Assembly (NCBI GenBank): GCA_009746045.1
Contig: RPFO01000213.1
Coordinates: forward strand, 3,514,241 to 3,578,240
DNA: 64,000 bases
Reading direction: 5' to 3'
Origin: Mesostigma viride
Lineage: Eukaryota > Streptophyta > Mesostigmatophyceae > Mesostigmatales > Mesostigmataceae
The position numbers and the translations under genes were made by a program. Under the pieces are notes generated by a model that ran no database searches, was not told the DNA's origin, and saw nothing but the letters and a program-made list of their open reading frames with translations. Below, piece after piece: positions 58,001-64,000 of this stretch; the stretch's first letter is position 1; the number at the start of each line of letters is the position of its first letter.

Positions 58001-61000
58001 GGATACAGACATGTACTATAGATGATACAGACATGTACTATAAGGATACAGACACGCGCGGCAACATGGATGGCAGCATGGCCTGTGCACATGCAAACTA
58101 CTTGGTTTTTAAAGATCTTTTTGACAAAAGGTTAGGTGGAAGACAGGGGGTTGGGGTGGGCAGGTGGCCATGCCGTCAGTAATAACGCCGCTCCATGAGG
58201 GGTTTCGGCATCAAGGTTTGAGCGGGGCCATGGGTTGATGGTTCATCCCACTAGATGAGCGACGCATTTCTTGGTCCGGCATGCGCATCTCTGCACCCAC
58301 CTGCGCCAAGGCCTACCACTCCTATCCCTGCACCCACCTGCCTCCATCCCTGCACCCACCTGCCACTGCATCTCTCCACCCCATCGTCAATCCTCTACCT
58401 CATATTTACTCAACAGCGCAACCACCTGCCCCGCCGCCTCCACCTCTGCACGCCCCTGCCCCTGTATCACTTAACCCCATCGCCAAACCTCCATCTCATC
58501 CGTCACCAACACAGCACCCACCTGCCCCGCCGCCTCCATCTCCCGCAGCTCCTGCAGGTGCTCCTCCCGCAGTGCCTTAGCCGCCTCGTCCAACGGCTCC
58601 GATGTGGATAGCGGCATGGTAAAGCGGACCTCGTCGTCGCTGGGGGTCGATGCAACACGGGGGGAACCAAAGGGACAGCGTCGGCGTGGCGGGGAGGGAG
58701 GGCGTGAGAGACAGCATGCGGGCGGCATGGTGAAGCGGACCTCGTCCTCACTATGGGACAAGGGGGAAGCGCTTTCATCAAGGGGGGGGCAGGCAGCGCG
58801 TGATGGCACGGTAAAGCAAACCTCACCCTCGCGGGGAGATCTCATCTTCCCTGGGGGGCAAAGGAAAGCGGGCGGCATGGCGGGGGTGATGGCCCAAGAT
58901 GGTGCATTCTTGAACAGGCCGCTCATATCAGGCCCCTCACATCACCCGCCATTACCACTGCACCAGGATACGGTGCGACCGCCAAAGCAGTCAACGGTTG
59001 CCCCCGTAATAATCCCTCTGACTATAGCGCGCTGCTTATGTCAACCAGCTATGTCCACCAGTGAAGGGCCGCATGGGCGCTCCCTAGAGCACGTTCTTTA
59101 TATCAACCACCACGCCACTAGACCGCATGGCCGCTTCCTAGAGCACGTTCGTGACATCCACCACCATTACCACAGCACCGCCAATCTGTGCGGCTGCTCA
59201 CATCACCCGCCATCACCACTAGACTCATGATTGTACTAGTGCATCCGCGTACTTGCTGAGCTGTACATGACTGCTTCCGTGGCGGTCCTCTTGCTTAAGC
59301 AGTAGCTGAGCATATCACCCAGTGCATGCAGCATTGAACCACGCACCCGCTCACTTAAGAGCAGGCTGTTCACACCACCCTCCATCTCCACCAGACTCGT
59401 GATTGCACTTACGCACCCGCTCACTCGAACAGGCCACCCATGTCACCCGCCCTTCCCCAATGAGCAGAATCCCAAGGAGCAAGTAGACAGCGGATCCGCT
59501 TACGTGAGCAGGCTGCGCAGCCCGCTGGTGGACCGCGACATGATCGCACAGAACTTGTTCTTGCGAGGCAGCGCGCAGGGTCCGCGGAAGAGGACGGTGA
59601 ACTGGGGAGACACGTCTGCAGGGTGCAGGGCACAGATGTGGGTGCAGCGCACAGGGGGGGGCACAGCGCACATGTGAGGGCACCGAGCACAGGCCAAGGG
59701 AGACGCAAGAAGGTTTTAATCTGCACATGGGTGTATGAGCGCATGGGGCATGGGGGCATGTGGACATGTGGTTGTGTGGCCGCGTGGGCACGTGAATGTG
59801 TGAGCACATGGGGGGAATGGGGGTGAGGAAGAGGTTACGTGCGCAAGCGTGCATGCGGGCATGGACTCCCCCATGGCGGTAAAATGACAAATTTCCCATC
59901 TCAGGACGGACATGAACTTCAAAGGAGGGGACTATATAGACATATATATAATGACGTACATCAGAGTAAAGGCACCCACGTAAAAATATATATACGGGCG
60001 GCGTGCACATTACCAGGCTTAAATGAATGCTAGTTGGCGAATTACGTTGACCAATGAGTTTGCTGGTCAGTAGGCTGATTATTAGTGGCCTAAACACTTC
60101 GTTTGTCAATGTGCTAGTTGATCCGTTTATTGACATTGGCATGCCATCTATCCATCAGCGTGCCAGCACCAAGCAGTAACAAAACCACTGCCAATCGTTC
60201 ATGATGCATGACCCTACGGGCGCAATGGTCGTGCGGGGCCATGAAACTGGTTGCCTTGAAAAGTCTCCCAGCACACGTAGAGTACAAAAGAGGAACACAG
60301 TTTCGGGTTCTCACGCCACCACACTGTCGGCCCCCGCCCCCCAATCCTCACAAGCAGGTGGCAGGCGGAGGACTTGGTTTGTACAAGCAATTGCTTGACA
60401 AGCATGCAGACCCATGCCTCTGGTCAGTACTCGCTGACCACCATGCATATATGACTATGTACTACTAGGTATGCACCATGTAGTAGGTACAAAGGATATA
60501 CCATGCATATATGACTATGTACTACTAGGTATGCACCAGGTAGTAGGTACAAAGGATTAGCGTACACTCGCGGCGCAGCCGACAGAGGAGTCGGTGCCTT
60601 GCTGCCCCCCTCATGAGCAAACACATCATGGCCACATACAGTAAAACGCCGGGCAGCGCCGGGCGCCCAGCATCTCAAACAGGGACTGGAACGCGTCCTG
60701 CCACGCGCGCTGGCGGGGCTCCAGGTATGAGGAGGACGCGGATTCTGGTGACGGGTGCGCACAGGCATGAATGTGGTTGCGTGTGAGGGGAGGCCGGGGT
60801 GTAGTTGCATGTGGGGGGAGGCCAGGGTGTAGTTGCGTGTGAGGGGAGGTTAAGGTTGGCGAGGTAAGGGGGGGTTGGGAAATTGGAGAGGCAATTGACG
60901 GGGGCAGATTGGTGGCAAGGTCGCAAGGAGGGGGGAGCAGGGGGCAGTTGCAAGGGCGCAAGGGGAGGGGCACACGCATGGGTGGGTGACTGGTCGGCGG

Positions 61001-63829
61001 ATAAAAGACGGGTGTGCATGGGATGAGGTAGGCTGTGCGGGCGGGTGGGTGCCGCACAATGCCGGGGAGGTACAGGTGTCCAATTCACGTGACCGTGAGT
61101 GGATGTGTATGCAGTCGTGAGACGAGTACAAACTCATGGAGAGATGGCGAGCTCTTAGTGTAAACAGTTAGGAAATCAGAGTAGAATATGACGAGCGGGA
61201 GTGAGCTACCCGGTGGTCTTCAACATGACCACGTGCCATGACCGCACGCCTGAACATCACCACATGCAATGACCGCTGGGAATGTCCCTTGACCGCGGGA
61301 AAGGAAGGTCACCTACGCTTTGCGGAGGTGATGCCGCGTGCCAAAGGATCGGCTTCAGTAGATCTAAATACTAGATCATCGCCAGGGGCGATTAACATGG
61401 AGTGGCTGATGGAGTGGCAATGAACATGGCACTGGGGCGCCACTTCCCACTCTAATAATAATTAAAAAAAATTATAACATGACTCTGTTGTTCCCACTCT
61501 AATATGGAGTTCAAACTATGATTGCAATAAGCTTCCCGTGCAACAAGCGAGGTGTCTCTGTGTGTGCATGCGTGCATCCGTGTGTGCGTGTGTGCGCATG
61601 TGTGCATGCATGCATTCACGCTCTGCACAAAGAGACACAAATGCAAGCTTTGCCCTTGAATGGGGCAAGGCTAGATCACAATAGACAGGGGTCGGTAGGA
61701 AGCAAATAGAAATGATAGACTATGCAATCAATAGGCAGGTATTGGCAGAAGGCAAATACAAATGATAGACTATGTAATCAATAGACAGGTATTGGTAGAA
61801 GGCAAATAGAAATGATAGCCTCTGTAATCAACAGACAGGTGTTGGCAGAAGGCACCGCATAACACACCTGGCAGCGACGATATCGCGGTCAGGACAGCTT
61901 CCGGCACGGGCGCCGACGGGTGAACCCACGAGTGAAGGCCCTGCCGGAACCCCCCGTCGTGCTTACTGGCACCGGTCACCGCCGCATCTGCCCCAGCCAG
62001 ACCGCCGCCACTGCTGCCACAAGTCCCTTGTGAGCGCGGCGGGTGCAGCGTGCACCTGCCGGAGCATGCTTGTTCCACGAACGCGACCAGCTCGCGCGTC
62101 TCCTCGTCGGGCTTGGAGGACAGCACCCTGGGGCGTGGTGAAAAACCATGGGAGGGGAGGAAAGCCAGAAGAGGGGATGAAAGCCATCGGAGGGAATCAA
62201 AGCCATGGGGACGAAAGCCATGCAAAAGGATATCAGCCATGATACAAGCCATGGGAGGGGACAAAAGTAATGGCACAGAGGGCATAGGGGGAGAGAGGCA
62301 GGATTTGTTCATCCTTTCCATATACATGTATGTGTCCATGGTGGGGGAGGGACTGGGTACGATTTTCTCTCAAAGTAGGGGACGGAAACAAGATTGGCGG
62401 CACGAACCGTGGGAGATCAATAAACCTATCCAAGTGTGCACTGTTGGGGAGCCACTGGGCCTACAAGCACGCGCGTTATCAGTGAACTGAAAAACCCTGA
62501 AAGTATTTAATGGTATCTTTTTCTATTGGCACATCCCTAATGAGAGAAAGGGAATAATAAACAAGTTCTACCGAGGATTCCTTTGTGGCAACTGCCTAGG
62601 GTTAAAACACTAGGGTTGAAACACTCCAAACGTTACGTTACTACCTCTGCAGCCAAGCATAGTGAGTTCACCATATCAACCGTTAAGGATTTAGGGTTCC
62701 TTCTTCCAAAACCAAGCTTCTTATACATCCATAGGGTCCCATTCCGTAATGAGCTGGCTCACCAATCTAACGGCTGCGGCGACGTGAACACCACGTTCGT
62801 TTTGAGGCTCCAGTCCACCGGTGGGCATTCGTCAAACGGAACCTGACGGTCCCTCGCACTGACAGACGTCACGGCGGGCGGGGGGGCCGCCGCAACGTGT
62901 GCGCCAGGCTTGCAGGTTGGTGGCAGTGCTGGCGCGGAGAGGATGCACGACACCGCGTGGCTCTGTGTGCAGGTAGGGCGCGGGGACAAAGAAAAGCATA
63001 AGGAAGGCGATGGATAAAGGATACGTGGCACGGTGTGGCTCTGTAGTGCTACGCCGGACGGGCAAGGGGACGTAGAGGGGAAAGGAGACCGAGAGAAGCA
63101 CAAGGAGGACGAACAGAACTGACGAACCCGACCCCCCGCCATGAGGGGCCACCTGTCCAGAGCCCAGGGCAGAAGTAAAAGAATATGCTGTCCCCCCCTC
63201 CCCCCTTCCAATAATAAGGTAACAATCCAAACAGCCTGACACCACATAACTTCTCTTCAACACACGTCTCTTCCTGTATTCTACCCAAAGTGCCAAGGTG
63301 GCAGTGATCGTTGGCCGGCAGCATGCACATAAAATCAAATACCACATCACAAATTGAAACAAATGCCACTGCCGAATACCACACCCAGCACGCTGCGGCC
63401 CTCCCTATCCCTTGAGATCCAACCACCGGAGGCGAGAGGAGTGTTTGCCTCACAAATGATGCAAAGCTATAGCCACCCACCCACACTATCCGCTACCCCG
63501 TGCAACAACTCGCCAGGTCCAGTAGCCCATGCAACTCCTCACTGACAGCACTCACCACATCCACCGGCTTGGCTCGGGTTGCCCCCGCCATGCGCGCCAT
63601 GTTGAACGGCCCATCCGTGATGGCGCGCAGCGACGGCTGGGCACCCGGTACTTCCGTTTGGACGGGTTGGGTGGCCCCCCCGTCCCTGTCCACGTCGAGC
63701 TGGACGGCCGCATTTCCCTTCTCTCTGTCAGGGGGGCCCAGGGAGGGGCACGAGGTCGACCGGTGGATGTTGATGGATGACATGACGGAGGAGAGGGACG
63801 CCGCGGTCTGGTCGAGAGCGGAGCCCTCC
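52008..63829 (-). CDS. DONSON: DONSON homologue (replisome/CMG-assembly factor), probably 5'-incomplete
   Basis: Exons, minus strand, phases matching: 63829-63556, 62842-62763, 62127-61868, 60744-60640, 59615-59504, 58639-58522, 57280-57168, about 55064-54793 and 52269-52008; about 530 residues. Diagnostic blocks in order: CPPVDWSLKTNVVFTSPQPL / DWVLSS, GFRQGLHSWVHPSAPVPEAV, WQDAFQSLFEMLGARRCPAF / YYVSPQFTVLFR, CAIMSRSTSGLRSLL / TDDEVRFTMPL, KRLNALFNFLISYR, HRLELQGMIPPWCLARIVAA and FQASYVTEPLSQILN. They align with metazoan and plant DONSON (..PVDWSIKT..TSSQPF.W.., ..FTVLFR.., ..TRGLR..). In animals the protein delivers GINS to MCM during CMG helicase assembly and stabilises forks; the plant role is inferred. 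The start of the 55-kb exon is not phase-consistent with the previous one, so a small exon is probably missing there. An acceptor-like CGCAG precedes 63829, so earlier exons may lie beyond the window; otherwise ATG 63783 could serve. Confidence 0.9.
52270..54792. other. Last DONSON intron, 2.5 kb
   Basis: Mostly unique sequence. Open frames at 53385-53654 and 54330-54596 (plus) lack recognisable domains. It is joined in phase 2 to the exon ending at 54793 (CAG / GTGCGT). Confidence 0.5.
54633..54653. repeat. Perfect short palindrome
   Basis: GTTGGGGGTA and its exact complement around a single central G, in the last DONSON intron (52270-54792). Confidence 0.9.
56440..56765 (+). mobile_element. 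LINE 3' fragment with (TTTAA)n tail, plus orientation
   Basis: An ORF end (FEHRVHSLSRLWTAM, then KKIVKAHTPDPVGKPPPPKR, ending FDE and stop at 56634), a 3' UTR, hairpin CCTCCCCACGGAGG, CATGTTATAATTTAA and a short TTTAA tail. It is the same subfamily as 24055-24600 but with the C-terminus in frame. It lies in a DONSON intron, antisense to the gene. 5'-truncated. Confidence 0.78.
57314..57470. repeat. (GGT)n trinucleotide microsatellite
   Basis: About 50 GGT units immediately upstream (minus strand) of DONSON exon 57280-57168; on the coding strand it reads (ACC)n and ends about 30 bp from the acceptor. Confidence 0.97.
57672..58052. repeat. 22-bp minisatellite, about 17 copies
   Basis: Unit GGATACAGACATGTACTATA plus AA, with point variants (GAACTATA, TAAAAA). 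It lies in DONSON intron 57281-58521. No unique spacers, so not a CRISPR array. Confidence 0.97.
58614..58840 (-). repeat. Triplicated exon-start segment in DONSON
   Basis: Three segments with similar DNA encode DDEVRFTMP (about 58613-58639, the exon used here), EDEVRFTMP (about 58728-58753) and GEVCFTVP (about 58806-58830). Each is preceded by an AG on the minus strand. Spacing is about 90-115 bp. Only the first continues into the helix conserved with other DONSON proteins (LREEHLQELREME). Confidence 0.7.
58915..59450. repeat. Degenerate repeats in a DONSON intron
   Basis: Recurring CACATCACCCGCCATYACCACT and CCGCATGGNCGCT.CCTAGAG segments at irregular 60-120-bp spacing within intron 58640-59503. 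Confidence 0.6.
60441..60558. repeat. 60-bp tandem duplication
   Basis: Two copies of CCATGCATATATGACTATGT plus 40 bp differing at one or two positions, in DONSON intron 59616-60639. Confidence 0.92.
60770..60850. repeat. About 34-bp repeat, three copies
   Basis: GTTGCGTGTGAGGGGAGGCC plus GGGGTGTA variants, just upstream of DONSON exon 60744-60640 on the minus strand. Confidence 0.8.
61461..61495 (-). mobile_element. Possible LINE 3' end remnant
   Basis: On the minus strand CAACAGAGTCATGTTATAAT is followed by a T/A-rich stretch, resembling the conserved GGAGNNATGTTATAATT terminus of the LINEs at 24 and 56 kb. Only the terminal about 25 bp is recognisable. Confidence 0.35.
61683..61857. repeat. 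50-bp minisatellite, about 3.5 copies
   Basis: Unit AGACAGGTATTGGCAGAAGG plus CAAATAGAAATGATAGACTATGTAATCAAT; the last copy abuts the donor of DONSON exon 62127-61868. Confidence 0.9.
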
Positions 63830-63844
63830 CTGCGGTTGAGAATA

Positions 63845-63975
63845 CCAAGCAATCAAGCAGTGAAGGCATGACAGGAAAGTGAGCAATCAAGGTGTGAGAG
63901 GGAAGCAAGCAATCAAGGTGTGAAAGAGAACCGAGCAATCAAGGTGTGAGAGGGAAGCAAGCAATCAAGGCATCA
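63845..63975. repeat. About 30-bp repeat, four copies, upstream of DONSON exon
   Basis: Units contain AGCAATCAAGGTGTGAGAGG, upstream (minus strand) of the acceptor at 63830. It lies in an intron if DONSON extends beyond the window. Confidence 0.85.
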
Positions 63976-64000
63976 TGCGATGTCAGTATTATTTTTGTTT

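Noticed and set aside
57672-58052. CRISPR-like array
   Set aside because: The 22-bp repeats are contiguous without unique spacers, and the genome is eukaryotic.

Overview
The window is nuclear DNA of a eukaryote, most probably a flagellated green alga (Viridiplantae, chlorophyte or early streptophyte); a glaucophyte or another plastid-bearing lineage cannot be excluded. The basis is: GT-AG introns whose codon phases fit from exon to exon; two genes whose N-termini look like plastid transit peptides; a DUF789 protein and a GGCT-fold protein of plant/algal type; a DONSON replication-factor homologue with a plant-like mid region; and SSNA1/DIP13, a centriole and flagellar microtubule protein that implies a motile or centriole-bearing stage. 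Coding DNA is GC-rich. Introns and spacers are long and full of microsatellites, minisatellites and transposon debris. No bacterial, organellar or viral gene blocks were seen.

Layout from left to right. 1-2100: minisatellite, then a long (GGGT)n array. 2153-5667 (+): four phase-compatible exons of an unidentified gene, with introns carrying pyrimidine repeats and a 0.85-kb homopurine tract. 6274-21075 (+): a very large DUF789-family gene. A low-complexity N-terminal exon of about 8.8 kb is broken by two one-base shifts in G-runs, and its second intron holds a 64-bp minisatellite and a 1.75-kb heptamer array. 21.1-26.6 kb: spacer with LINE relics and a mariner-like MITE. 26935-26591 (-): intact single-exon SSNA1. 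27853-34934 (+): six-exon plastid-targeted GGCT-like gene, resolved completely. 35-41.8 kb: nested transposons (LINE copies, a TIR element inside a LINE, a tandem fold-back duplication with a 360-bp insertion). 46479-41786 (-): three-exon gene for a cysteine-containing protein resembling Yippee/Mis18 zinc folds. 47642-49851 (+): four-exon plastid FKBP-like gene. 50.0-51.3 kb: LINE ORF1 copy. 63829-52008 (-): DONSON homologue of at least nine exons, its 5' end probably outside the window.

No operon or shared pathway joins these genes. They are independent housekeeping genes (replication-fork factor, centriole protein, plastid enzymes). Two pairs are divergent (SSNA1/GGCT-like and zinc-fold/FKBP) with spacers of about 0.9 and 1.2 kb that probably hold both promoters. 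The other neighbours are convergent, with transposons gathered in the convergent gaps and long introns. The most notable features are the repeat biology (heptamer satellite grading into telomere-like DNA, transposons with readable empty sites, LINEs sharing one 3' hairpin but different microsatellite tails), the oversized DUF789 protein and a triplicated exon start in DONSON.
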